From Candidatus Thorarchaeota archaeon (GTDB lineage: Archaea > Asgardarchaeota > Thorarchaeia > Thorarchaeales > Thorarchaeaceae): a stretch of 64,000 bases of DNA. This document shows, piece after piece, positions 26,602-34,499 of the stretch. The stretch lies in contig CP070761.1 of the NCBI GenBank assembly GCA_020348985.1, positions 1,048,921-1,112,920 on the forward strand, in the 5' to 3' direction. How positions within the stretch are numbered: the first letter of the stretch is position 1; every line of letters starts with the position of its first letter. The notes under the pieces are model-generated. The model saw only the letters and a list, made by a program, of their open reading frames with translations. It was not told the DNA's origin and made no database searches. A program made the position numbers and the translations under genes.

Positions 26602-27254
26602 TTCTCCGCCTCCGCTACAAACAGGACAAGCATCCCTTGTAGGAATGATACCTTGTATCTTGGGTTCAGGCCAGCATTCTTCATGGCTTGAGCAACTCTG
26701 TGATGAGGGTGGGATATCAGAGTCGTCAGCTTGCTGACAATCCAGAAGCTTGCTCTCCTAATCATAGAGGTAAATGCCCCAATCAAACCGGCGCGCACTT
26801 CTCCTTCCCCGCCGATTGCTACGAGCCCGCCAGGCTTAACCATCCTAGCAGCTTCTTGCAGAAGGCGCTCTAGTTCTTTTGGTTGAAGTTCGCTAATCAA
26901 GAGCGTGCTGACGACTATATCAAACGTGTGGGCTTCTATGTCAAGACTTAGAGCACTCCCAAGAAAGAATCTCAGCCGTCTCTTCAGGTTGTATCTTCTG
27001 CATCGCTCTTGGGCGAGCTTGAGCATTCGAGGATTTAGATCGACTCCAACACCAGTCGCACCTCTGCGCCCTGCCTCTACAAGCAACTGACCAGTTCCGC
27101 AACCAAGATCAAGGACTCGACCTCGTCTAGGTACGACGCTGTCCAGCAGGTAGTTTCTCATGGCCGAGGCTTGGCCTAGTGTGAGTAGTCCAATCCAGCG
27201 GTCATACTGGTTGGCCGCTCGTTCTTCAGTTAGCCTCATCAGAATAGTCGCCAT
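26598..27254 (-). CDS. Class I SAM-dependent methyltransferase
   Basis: A UbiE/Methyltransf_11-like protein of about 218 residues with motif I VLDLGCGTG (about 47), the acidic loop VGVDLNPRML, motif FDIVVSTLLISEL and a post-motif MVKPGGLVAIGGE. The C-terminal part (about 150-190) is rather hydrophobic, which may place it at the membrane or near a hydrophobic substrate. ATG 27252-27254 is preferred to a GTG two codons upstream. It is the first gene of the operon with the HgcA-like and ferredoxin genes, overlapping the former by four bases. Substrate unknown. Confidence 0.88.
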   Translation of the reverse strand: MATILMRLTEERAANQYDRWIGLLTLGQASAMRNYLLDSVVPRRGRVLDLGCGTGQLLVEAGRRGATGVGVDLNPRMLKLAQERCRRYNLKRRLRFFLGSALSLDIEAHTFDIVVSTLLISELQPKELERLLQEAARMVKPGGLVAIGGEGEVRAGLIGAFTSMIRRASFWIVSKLTTLISHPHHRVAQAMKNAGLNPRYKVSFLQGMLVLFVAEAEK

Positions 27255-27382
27255 GACCACGCGCCTGATGTGATATGTGCGTGCGTGTATTTCAGGATGC
27301 TGCCCAGCGTAGTGTGGTTCCTTCTCGAATCGAAGGCATAACCTGAGATTTCAAGTCAACACTCATCATCTTTCAAGGGATG

Positions 27383-27398
27383 CGGCGATTTTTCGCCG
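27383..27398. other. Small perfect hairpin CGGCGA-TTTT-TCGCCG
   Basis: Six-base GC-rich arms around a four-T loop, about 130 bases upstream of the methyltransferase operon and about 80 bases upstream of a small plus-strand gene. There is no T-run after it, so a terminator function is doubtful. It may be an RNA hairpin or an operator. Confidence 0.35.
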
Positions 27399-27445
27399 TT
27401 CAAAGGCGCCAAACCATTCTCTGACCGAGTGGACCACCCTAGGAC

Positions 27446-27453
27446 TTTATATT
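27446..27453 (+). promoter_or_regulatory. TATA box for a leaderless small gene
   Basis: TTTATATT centred near 27449 is about 26 bases before the ATG at 27476, exactly where archaeal transcription would begin. The mRNA would have no leader. Confidence 0.55.
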
Positions 27454-27475
27454 ATCCAGATAATGTCTCAGTGAT

Positions 27476-27604
27476 ATGAAGGGCGCGCGACATCATACAC
27501 GTGTTTACCTTACGAGAATCAGACCGCGTGTGGAGTACGAAGCGCCCGTAGAGGATCTCTCCAAGATCGAAGTTCGTTTTGAGCCGAAAGTTGCGGCGAA
27601 GTGA
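27476..27604 (+). CDS. Small basic protein of 42 residues, possible leaderless gene
   Basis: The reading frame encodes a basic N-terminal half (MKGARHHTRVYLTRIRPRV) and a shorter mixed-charge half that includes VEDLSKIEVRFEPK, and ends with TGA. No Shine-Dalgarno site is present, but the TATA box is placed so that the ATG is the first codon of the transcript. The alternating charged and hydrophobic residues look like two beta strands. No family is recognised. Evidence is promoter placement only, so confidence is moderate. Confidence 0.42.
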   Translation: MKGARHHTRVYLTRIRPRVEYEAPVEDLSKIEVRFEPKVAAK

Positions 27605-27712
27605 GGGTTTCTGCTACTCCTTTAGACGCCACTATGAGTGCTCAGTCATTGATTCCAAACGGGCCCAATGCTTAAACAGGATAATACCATGTCAGATTGG
27701 GCGTGGTAGGTG

Positions 27713-28174
27713 ATGCAGCAGATTGACTTTGCTTCCATATCCATCATAATCGCTTCGACATGTGTTGTTGTTGGAGTTATTCTTGCGATACTTCAGCTTA
27801 GAGACCAGGTCAAGAACCGGCAAGCACAGCTTGTCGTCCAACTCTAAGCCCAGTTCAGCGATCCAGAGTTCCTGAAGAATCTCGCATACGTGGTTGATTT
27901 GCCCACGCAGGACGCATCAGACGACCGGCTTGTGCGTCTGACCACGAGAAATGAAACGGTTGTCTCAGTTATGGCCTTCTTTGAGGGCGTTGGAGTTCTT
28001 GTGAATAGGGGCTTGATTGATATCAACCTGGTGGGAGACATGCTTTCCACTCCAATCATACTAGCTTGGCAAGCCGTTGAACCGCACATCATGGCTCGAA
28101 GGAAAGCGGTACAGCGGGACCAGATTTGGGACTGGTTTGAGTATCTGTACAATAGAATCCAGAGCCTGCCCTAA
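27713..28174 (+). pseudogene. DUF4760-like membrane protein gene with in-frame stop
   Basis: One frame runs from ATG 27713 to TAA 28174 (153 codons) but has a TAA at 27845-27847. The part before the stop encodes one membrane helix and a basic coil (ISIIIASTCVVVGVILAILQ, then RDQVKNRQAQ). The part after it begins AQFSDPEFLKNLAYVVD and continues to the end of a domain that looks intact. The layout resembles DUF4760-type proteins, one helix followed by a helical cytoplasmic domain with a SPEF segment. A tyrosine codon changed to TAA would explain it. A recent mutation or a sequencing error are both possible. Confidence 0.65.
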
Positions 28175-28240
28175 AAAGCTGCACCGGAACCGCTCAAATG
28201 GTAGCCTACATAACGGCTTGGCGACGAGACTCAGGATAGA

Positions 28241-29185
28241 CTACTCGGTAGGAACAGCATCCTCTGCTTTCTGCACTTCAATGCCAAGTCGTTCCCAATT
28301 GGGTTCGTTCTTTCTCATCTGGTATTGAAGATGGGTCGTTAGGCCAAACTCCTCCGGTTCGTGACCGAAAGCCAGAGCCAGCAACTCAACGACGTGCAGT
28401 ATGTCGTAGTGATACTCCGTTTCGAAATGCTTCTGAATCTCCACCTGTCCAAGGTCTAGTTGCAGCTCGCAGAATGGACATGGTGTGACGATTATGTCTG
28501 CGCCACCCACCGACTCCAGGCTGTCAAACTTCTGCTTCGTGAAGTCAAGTGCTGTCTTTACGTCGGCAGTTCTTACTGCACCCCCGGCACCACAGCATAT
28601 CAGTTCGTCCTTGTACGGAACATATTCTGCGCCTGTTGTCTCACAGATATCACGGAGTATGTGCGGTCTCTCTGATTCGTCCTTCTTCTTGATATGCTTC
28701 GGACGCATCCAGTGGCAGCCCGGATGAATCGCCATCCTAACGCCAGTCAAAGGTCTGGTGACCTTCTCGCGAATCTTATCCAGTCCTATTCGATGAAGTG
28801 CATCAACGTGGTGTGTGACCTCGATTGTGCCCTTATACTCTCTCCCAACTTCAGCAAGAGCTTCGTTCACTGCTGCCTTAAGCTCTGGATCGTGCTTCAT
28901 CTCATGGTCGGCATCAAACATGCTGGCGAAGCATCCGTTGCATCCAGTGGTAATGTCATGACCTCCAACCTCTGCAATTGTCAGATTCCGTGCTGCAATG
29001 GCCGCCCAAGTTACACGGTCGAACGAACCGAAGACTCCGGGAGCAGGACAGCAACTGGCACCCTCCATATCAAGAAGCTCCATGCCCAGATCTTTGAAGA
29101 CTAGTCGAGCGGCGCTCTCTATGCTAGGATATCTATGCGGAATAATGCACCCAAGGAAATGGTAGTACTTCTGCTTCTTTGCCAT
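28241..29185 (-). CDS. Heterodisulfide reductase subunit B-like protein (second copy)
   Basis: A 314-residue protein with both CCG domains intact: FLGC, GASCCPAPG and GCNGC; then IHPGC, ICCGAGG and PCPFC. It lies directly after an hdrC-like gene. Compared with the copy at 16410-17285 it has CCPAPG in place of CCGT, a feature shared with the copy at 31551-32453, so these two are closer relatives. No HdrA gene accompanies it. It probably works with one of the HdrA proteins elsewhere or as a separate thiol:disulfide module. Confidence 0.9.
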   Translation of the reverse strand: MAKKQKYYHFLGCIIPHRYPSIESAARLVFKDLGMELLDMEGASCCPAPGVFGSFDRVTWAAIAARNLTIAEVGGHDITTGCNGCFASMFDADHEMKHDPELKAAVNEALAEVGREYKGTIEVTHHVDALHRIGLDKIREKVTRPLTGVRMAIHPGCHWMRPKHIKKKDESERPHILRDICETTGAEYVPYKDELICCGAGGAVRTADVKTALDFTKQKFDSLESVGGADIIVTPCPFCELQLDLGQVEIQKHFETEYHYDILHVVELLALAFGHEPEEFGLTTHLQYQMRKNEPNWERLGIEVQKAEDAVPTE

Positions 29186-29734
29186 CTACTCACTCGCCTC
29201 CTTTTCTGCAACCAGCTTGTCAAAGCCGGTCTTCTTGGCAATCTTCACGATTTCTTCGATGGCATCTGGAAATCTGCTTGCATTAGGCGGAACTGGCTCG
29301 ATATTCACCTTTTCACGAAGCTTCTCCCATGACTCTTTGTCAAGAGGAACTGCATGACCAGCTTCGAGGACTTTCAGGGCCACTTTCTGATGGGGTTCAA
29401 GCATGTAGCCTTCAGCAACGGCCACATTCCGTATCGCCTTGATCACATCAGTCGGCTTGACATCCTGCGGACATCTGTCAGTGCATGTGTAACATGTTGT
29501 ACAGTACCATAGTTCGGGACCCGAAATACAGTCTTCCTTCAGACCAAGTAACGCCTTTCGGATGATTCCTCTGACGAGATAGTTCGTGCGGGCTCCTGCA
29601 GGACAGCTTCCGCTGCAAGTGCCGCATTGATAGCACGATCGGATGTTAGGGCCTCCAGTCTTGATAATCATTTCAACGAAGTCTGTGTCAACGTCGTCAA
29701 TATCTATGGGAGCCTTCTCTTCCGCACTGGTCAA
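29186..29734 (-). CDS. Heterodisulfide reductase subunit C-like protein (second copy)
   Basis: Two cluster motifs, SCYQCGTCSGSCP and YCTTCYTCTDRCP, in 182 residues. The N-terminus is acidic (IDIDDVDTDF) and the C-terminus carries KKTGFDKL. The start is TTG at 29732-29734 with a weak GGTGTGA site. It is immediately upstream of its hdrB partner on the same strand and is divergent from the radical SAM gene at 29843. Confidence 0.9.
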   Translation of the reverse strand: MTSAEEKAPIDIDDVDTDFVEMIIKTGGPNIRSCYQCGTCSGSCPAGARTNYLVRGIIRKALLGLKEDCISGPELWYCTTCYTCTDRCPQDVKPTDVIKAIRNVAVAEGYMLEPHQKVALKVLEAGHAVPLDKESWEKLREKVNIEPVPPNASRFPDAIEEIVKIAKKTGFDKLVAEKEASE

Positions 29735-29842
29735 GATGTCACACCGACCTCGGCGCGATGTAGAAACTCACCTTAAATCCATTGTCAATTGTCCATAAAC
29801 TGAGCCAAACATTATTCGGCATGTGTGTTACCAGTTTGAGCG

Positions 29843-30922
29843 ATGCTGTGTCCAAACCATGACGAACAGAAGAGGCTAGCCAGCCAGTCCATAGGTTACT
29901 GTGGTTCTTGCATTTCTGGTGACCAGGCGCTACTAGAGATGTCAAGAATCTCTCATAGACGGCTGCGCTCTCGAGACAAACTTGTTCTAACAGTTCCGAA
30001 AGAAGGTGCAGTGGTCTGTCCAGAATGTGGGAATCATTGCAGACTGGATGATGGTGAGAAAGGTCTCTGCAATCTTCGAGAGGCTCAAGAGGGGAAAATC
30101 GTCGAGAGGTTCCCTGGACAAGCAATAGTATCGTGGTATTTCGATCCATTGCCAACCAACTGCGTGGCTGATTGGGTATGCCCTTGTACAGAGGATGTTG
30201 CTGTTCACGGACACTATAGTCTGAACAATCTTGCAGTGTTCTATGGTTCATGTAGTTCAGACTGTCTGTTTTGCCAAAACTCGAGCTATCGTGGCATGAT
30301 GAGTAAGGGAGCACCACTCATGACTCCGAGCGAGCTGGCTTCTGCAGCCAACGACAAGACCGCATGTGTTTGCTACTTCGGAGGAGACCCATCTTGTAAC
30401 CCTCAGCACTCGGTCAAAACATCGCGACTCCTAATGGAAGAACGTGTAATCAAAGTATGTTACGAAACTTGGGGGATAATCTCTAGCAAATGGTTGACAA
30501 AAATAGCAGACGTTGCTGAAGAAAGCAAGGGAACTATCAAGATTGACCTTAAGGCGCTCAATCCACTCCTCTATGAAGCAATGACAGGTGTCTCTAATGA
30601 GACAGTATTGAAGAACTTCAGAGAGTTGGCACGTCGAGGTCTAAAGATCGACAGGCCGTTCCTAGTTGCCAGTATTCTTCTTGTACCGGGGTATGTTGGT
30701 GTTTCCGAAGTCAGGAGCCTGAGCGAGTTCATTGCTGACTGTGACCCTACAATACCGACAGCTCTTCTCGGTTTTGCACCACACCACGGCATGTCTGATC
30801 TTCCCAGAACAAGTCGGAATCACGCGGCAGAGGCTCAAGCGGTCGCTGTCGTATCAGGGCTAACGAATGTACGAATTGGAAATCTCGGTTTGCTTTCTGG
30901 AGCGGAGTATGACACCGATTAG
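29843..30922 (+). CDS. Radical SAM protein, AmmeMemoRadiSam/PflA-like
   Basis: A 359-residue protein. Near residue 58 is CPECGNHCRLDDGEKGLCNL, the cysteine-rich entry segment of AMMECR1-Memo-linked radical SAM proteins. The SAM cluster motif is GSCSSDCLFCQN (about 137), a CX3CX2C triad. Later segments (GTIKIDLKALN, then LLVPGYVG) match PflA-like barrels. Product and substrate of this group are unknown; they are related to glycyl-radical enzyme activases. The extra N-terminus (LCPNHDE, then YCGSC) adds more cysteines that may bind zinc. It stands alone between two HdrBC pairs. Confidence 0.82.
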   Translation: MLCPNHDEQKRLASQSIGYCGSCISGDQALLEMSRISHRRLRSRDKLVLTVPKEGAVVCPECGNHCRLDDGEKGLCNLREAQEGKIVERFPGQAIVSWYFDPLPTNCVADWVCPCTEDVAVHGHYSLNNLAVFYGSCSSDCLFCQNSSYRGMMSKGAPLMTPSELASAANDKTACVCYFGGDPSCNPQHSVKTSRLLMEERVIKVCYETWGIISSKWLTKIADVAEESKGTIKIDLKALNPLLYEAMTGVSNETVLKNFRELARRGLKIDRPFLVASILLVPGYVGVSEVRSLSEFIADCDPTIPTALLGFAPHHGMSDLPRTSRNHAAEAQAVAVVSGLTNVRIGNLGLLSGAEYDTD

Positions 30923-30953
30923 ATTCGAATCTTTATCCTTCCACAACACCAGT

Positions 30954-30961
30954 CTTATAAC
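30954..30961 (+). promoter_or_regulatory. TATA-like element of the third hdrC-hdrB pair
   Basis: CTTATAAC lies about 45 bases before ATG 31000. Transcription from near 30983 would leave a short leader including AGAGGT close to the start codon. Confidence 0.4.
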
Positions 30962-30999
30962 ACTAGAATCTACGCCGGACGATATTCAGAGGTCTGTGA

Positions 31000-31545
31000 A
31001 TGTCTGAACCTGAATCTCCTGAATTGATCGACTCACGGGATATCGACCCTGAGTTCATCAACCAGATTATTGAAGCAGGAGCAGACAGAATCAGATCATG
31101 TATTCAATGTGGAACTTGTACCGCGGTATGTCCAAGCGGGAGAAGAACTGCTTTCAGAACACGACAGCTGATTCGCAAGGCTATACTCGGTCTGAAAGAT
31201 GAAGTGGTTTCAAATTCCGATCTTTGGTTGTGCACTACTTGCTATACCTGCCTTGAGAGATGTCCTCGAGAAATCAAAATCACTGATGCGATACTAACAA
31301 TGCGGAATATCGCAGTCAGGGAAGGCTACATGCTTCCACCTCACAAGAACATCTCAAAGAAGCTCATCAAGACAGGCCACGCGGTTCCCTTGGACAAGGC
31401 TAACCAGGTAAAGAGAAAGAAGCTCGGGTTGGAGGAGATTCCGCCAACTGTTCATGCACATGAGGCTGCACTCAAAGACGTCGTCAACATCATTGAATCT
31501 ACAGGTTTCAGAGACCTGATAGAGAGCAAGGGAAAGGAGGGCTGA
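31000..31545 (+). CDS. Heterodisulfide reductase subunit C-like protein (third copy)
   Basis: Cluster motifs SCIQCGTCTAVCP and LCTTCYTCLERCP in a 181-residue protein whose ends resemble those of the second copy (SRDIDPEFI near the N-terminus, ESTGFRDLI near the C-terminus). The ATG follows AGAGGT. It is followed five bases later by its hdrB partner. This pair and the one at 28241-29734 are likely duplicates that flank the radical SAM gene in opposite directions. Confidence 0.9.
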   Translation: MSEPESPELIDSRDIDPEFINQIIEAGADRIRSCIQCGTCTAVCPSGRRTAFRTRQLIRKAILGLKDEVVSNSDLWLCTTCYTCLERCPREIKITDAILTMRNIAVREGYMLPPHKNISKKLIKTGHAVPLDKANQVKRKKLGLEEIPPTVHAHEAALKDVVNIIESTGFRDLIESKGKEG

Positions 31546-31550
31546 GTGAT

Positions 31551-32453
31551 TTGACTGAGACTCAGACCTATTCCTTCTTCTTGGGCTGTGTCATGCCAAA
31601 CCGGTTCCCAAGCCTAGAGAAGTCAATCCGTGTTGTGTTACCTAAACTAGGCATCCATTTGGAGGACTTGGAAGGGGCGAGCTGCTGTCCCGCTCCGGGC
31701 GTGTTTCGTTCTTTTGACGAGAATACATGGCTGGCACTTGCGTCTAGAAACCTCGCCCTTGCTGAGGCGACAGGGAACAACCTCGTTACTGGCTGTAATG
31801 GATGCTATGGCACATTCAAAGAGGCCCTTCACGATGTGCGTGAAGATCCAGGTAGACTCAGGAATGTGCGGAAGATTCTGAAAGGTATCGGAATAAACTA
31901 TCAGGCAAAAATCGAAGCAAAGCATGTAATAGAACTGTTGAATGAACTCGGATCGGAAGGGCTGAAGCCTCATGTTTCACGTCCACTTGACAACATCAGG
32001 GTTGGAGTTCACTACGGCTGCCATCTTCTCAAGCCCAGCAAACAGCGGCCTTGGCCAAAGACACAGAAGCCCACATTCCTTGACGAGCTGGTTGAAGCAA
32101 CAGGTGCCACGAGCGCCAAATACAAGAACAAGAATCTGTGCTGCGGCGCTGGCGGCGGAATCAGAGGAAGCAATGTACCCCTAGCCGATGATATTGCCAA
32201 GGAGAAACTAGGCAATTTGCTGGCAGTAGGAGTTGATGCCATTATCAACGTTTGCTCATTTTGCCATCTTCAGTACGAACAGGCGCAAATAGAGTTGAAC
32301 AAAGAACTTGGTGAGGAGCGATACAATATTCCTGTGCTTTACTACACACAGCTCCTAGGTCTTGCAATGGGAATAGACCCGGTTGAGCTAGGTCTGAATA
32401 TGCATCTCGTAGACACTTCTCACTTGCTGGAGAAAGTCGAAGTTCAGTCATAG
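31551..32453 (+). CDS. Heterodisulfide reductase subunit B-like protein (third copy)
   Basis: A 300-residue protein with FLGC, GASCCPAPG and GCNGC, then HYGCHLLKP, LCCGAGGG and VCSFC, so both noncubane cluster sites are intact. The start is TTG 31551 with GGAGG upstream, overlapping nothing. Its 3' end overlaps the end of the convergent surface protein gene by ten bases. Confidence 0.9.
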   Translation: MTETQTYSFFLGCVMPNRFPSLEKSIRVVLPKLGIHLEDLEGASCCPAPGVFRSFDENTWLALASRNLALAEATGNNLVTGCNGCYGTFKEALHDVREDPGRLRNVRKILKGIGINYQAKIEAKHVIELLNELGSEGLKPHVSRPLDNIRVGVHYGCHLLKPSKQRPWPKTQKPTFLDELVEATGATSAKYKNKNLCCGAGGGIRGSNVPLADDIAKEKLGNLLAVGVDAIINVCSFCHLQYEQAQIELNKELGEERYNIPVLYYTQLLGLAMGIDPVELGLNMHLVDTSHLLEKVEVQS

Positions 32454-33412
32454 ATTCTCGTCTTCGCGACGTAGTACACTGCCAATGCAAGAAACGCACT
32501 GCCTATAATTGATGCACTTACAAAACCAGCCATTGTATAGTCTACGGGTGCTGGTGTAGTAGGTGAGGCTGTAGTTGTGGACGTGGTGGTTGGAGGAGGC
32601 GTTGTAGTTGTGGGCACAACATCTCCTGCTGTGAACGGCCCATCAGACTGATCCGAGGTCGTGTAGATTCCGTCGGTTACACGTACCTCAATGACGTAGC
32701 TAGACAACAGAAGGAACCCACTGCTGTTCCACTCATATCGAGTTTCAGTTAGGCCTGTTGTCAGAAGCTGGAATGTCGATCCTCCATCAGATGATAATCG
32801 AACTTCGAATTCTAAGACTTCCTCAGTGTTATTATCATAGGCAGTCCAAGTGACATTCCAGGGTTTCGTTATGTTCTCTCCACCGTTTGGAGACACCACC
32901 TCAATCTTCGGCACGAAAAAGTTGCCAATAAAGACGTTCGTGACGTTACGGCTAATTTCCACACCAGTTGTTAGCCAGGCTGTCACATTGATTGTGCAGG
33001 TAGCGTTGTTTCCAAGCCTTCTTGTGTCAATCTCTACGGAAGTGTGATTGACATCAGAGACAATTAATATGGGAATGGCAGTTGCATTTACTTCGAGTCT
33101 AGTCCTATTGATATCCGAATTGGGCGTGAAAGTCGCATTCAGGATTATATGGTCTCCAGCAATGCGATCACCAGACATTATGGGCGTCTTCGTATCATTC
33201 CAGTGGGAGTAGAATGTGAGGTTCAGCACGGGTTCATCCATGGAAATCAACTTGACTTTGCAGGTCGATGTCGGATCATAATCGGCCGGCTGATTGCCAA
33301 GAAACAATGGGAATAGATTGAGGAACAAGAATACTGCTAGAAAACAAGCTGAGTAGAGCCTTCGTGTTACGGTCAATGGGCGAATGGCATGAACTGTCAC
33401 GTTGGATTCCAT
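32444..33412 (-). CDS. Surface protein with Thr-rich stalk and C-terminal anchor
   Basis: About 323 residues. An N-terminal signal segment (LYSACFLAVFLFLNLFPLFL) is followed by beta-rich extracellular domains. One segment (VVSPNGGENITKPWNVTWTA) is of the Ser-Thr-rich GPI-anchored/Kre9 domain type that appears in many archaeal surface proteins. A stalk of threonine and proline and a membrane helix (about 300-318) end it. Many N-x-S/T sites suggest N-glycosylation. The open frame extends to 33532, but a TATA box (CTTTATCC) about 26 bases upstream of ATG 33412 indicates a leaderless start there. Function unknown. Confidence 0.72.
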   Translation of the reverse strand: MESNVTVHAIRPLTVTRRLYSACFLAVFLFLNLFPLFLGNQPADYDPTSTCKVKLISMDEPVLNLTFYSHWNDTKTPIMSGDRIAGDHIILNATFTPNSDINRTRLEVNATAIPILIVSDVNHTSVEIDTRRLGNNATCTINVTAWLTTGVEISRNVTNVFIGNFFVPKIEVVSPNGGENITKPWNVTWTAYDNNTEEVLEFEVRLSSDGGSTFQLLTTGLTETRYEWNSSGFLLLSSYVIEVRVTDGIYTTSDQSDGPFTAGDVVPTTTTPPPTTTSTTTASPTTPAPVDYTMAGFVSASIIGSAFLALAVYYVAKTRIYD

Positions 33413-33465
33413 CGTACATGACTTGATTTGTAAGGATAAAGTTCTACTTTTAGTACTCATAGAAC

Positions 33466-33936
33466 CTAATCTCCTTCCGGAAACGGCTGTTCCCTCCAAA
33501 TTCTCAATGCCTCCAACCAGAGAAGTATGCAAACAGATCCAAGCATACCAAGGAGTACCAGGGAGTACCAGTCTCCAAACTGCAAGAAGACTGTGGCCAG
33601 AGCTGCAGTTAGTGAGGTGTAGAATGTGGCGTAGAAGAGATACCTTGGCACCATCAGTCTTCCTCGACCAATGAATTGGTCCAACAGACCGAACCTAACA
33701 TCACGCTTGATCGTGTACTGGCCGTGAACATCCTTGTTCACAAGGCCGAATTGCTTCAATCGTTCAAGATGATGCATCGAGAGGGATGGACTAGAGAGGT
33801 GTGCTCCTCTTTGAATCTCTCTTGCTGTCATTGGCACCGGATGTCGCAACATGTACCAGTAAACGCGTAGTGTCTTGCCCTTGAGATCCTTTGCCAGTTC
33901 CTCAACTGGTATCTCCTCCTCGGACAAGAGCCACAT
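33466..33936 (-). CDS. Membrane-bound winged-helix protein
   Basis: The first 90 residues form a winged helix (GKTLRVYWYMLRHPVPMTAR, then SPSLSMHHLERLKQFGLV, then a wing HGQYTIKRD). Two membrane helices follow (about 98-118 and 122-143). This is a DNA-binding domain tied to the membrane, a design known in archaea. It lies just upstream of the surface protein gene on the same strand, with the surface protein's own TATA box between, so the regulator may act on that neighbour. The target is not known. Confidence 0.75.
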   Translation of the reverse strand: MWLLSEEEIPVEELAKDLKGKTLRVYWYMLRHPVPMTAREIQRGAHLSSPSLSMHHLERLKQFGLVNKDVHGQYTIKRDVRFGLLDQFIGRGRLMVPRYLFYATFYTSLTAALATVFLQFGDWYSLVLLGMLGSVCILLWLEALRIWREQPFPEGD

Positions 33937-34154
33937 CTCCGATTGTGTAGGAGGTGCTAGGAACGGACTTGCTCTTAACTATGACCATTTCCTACATCGA
34001 ATTTGGTCCGAAAACGAGTCCCGCAAGGGAAGGCTAAAATAGCTCATCATTTCGCCACAGGTCAGCCAGACCAGGTTATGTCTCAGTAATCACGACTGGG
34101 GAAATCTTAGGCCGTGGGAATCAATTGTCGTTGAGATCTATGGAGAACTCGCAA

Positions 34155-34499
34155 ATGTCGAAAGTCCGAAAGCCCATTACGCCAAAACCCCCAAGGACTA
34201 GGGAGAAGGTTCTCGTCATTCTCAACGAGCAGTGCAAGCAGTGCGAGCTCTGTGTGGTCTTCTGTCCTAAGAATGTCCTCTGTATTAATGAGTCCATTTA
34301 CAACAGGAAAGGATACCACCCTGTCACAACCTGTGACCTTGAGGCATGTGTGAACTGTGGGTTCTGTGAAAGAATCTGTCCTGACATGGCCATATTCTTG
34401 GCTGACAGAAATGCCGCTAGAAAAGCGTATGAAGCAGGCGCATTTGAAGAGGGGACTGTAATCCCTGAATTCGATAAAGAAACCCAGGAGGAACAGTGA
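34155..34499 (+). CDS. korD: 2-Oxoacid:ferredoxin oxidoreductase, delta (ferredoxin) subunit
   Basis: A two-cluster ferredoxin domain (CKQCELCVVFCP and CVNCGFCERICP) flanked by a basic N-terminus and an acidic C-terminus. It begins the four-gene operon and carries electrons out of the TPP enzyme. ATG 34155 is preferred because GGAG lies nine bases upstream; TTG 34125 and ATG 34140 are alternatives. It ends one base before the alpha gene's ATG. Confidence 0.88.
   Translation: MSKVRKPITPKPPRTREKVLVILNEQCKQCELCVVFCPKNVLCINESIYNRKGYHPVTTCDLEACVNCGFCERICPDMAIFLADRNAARKAYEAGAFEEGTVIPEFDKETQEEQ

Noticed and set aside
27260..27700. tRNA or other structured RNA in the region between the methyltransferase and the broken gene
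   Set aside because: No T-loop-like GTTCRANNC with matching acceptor arms was found; only a short hairpin and a small gene are visible.
27845..27847. Recoded stop codon in the DUF4760-like gene
   Set aside because: The codon is TAA. Pyrrolysine uses TAG and selenocysteine uses TGA, and no insertion element was seen.
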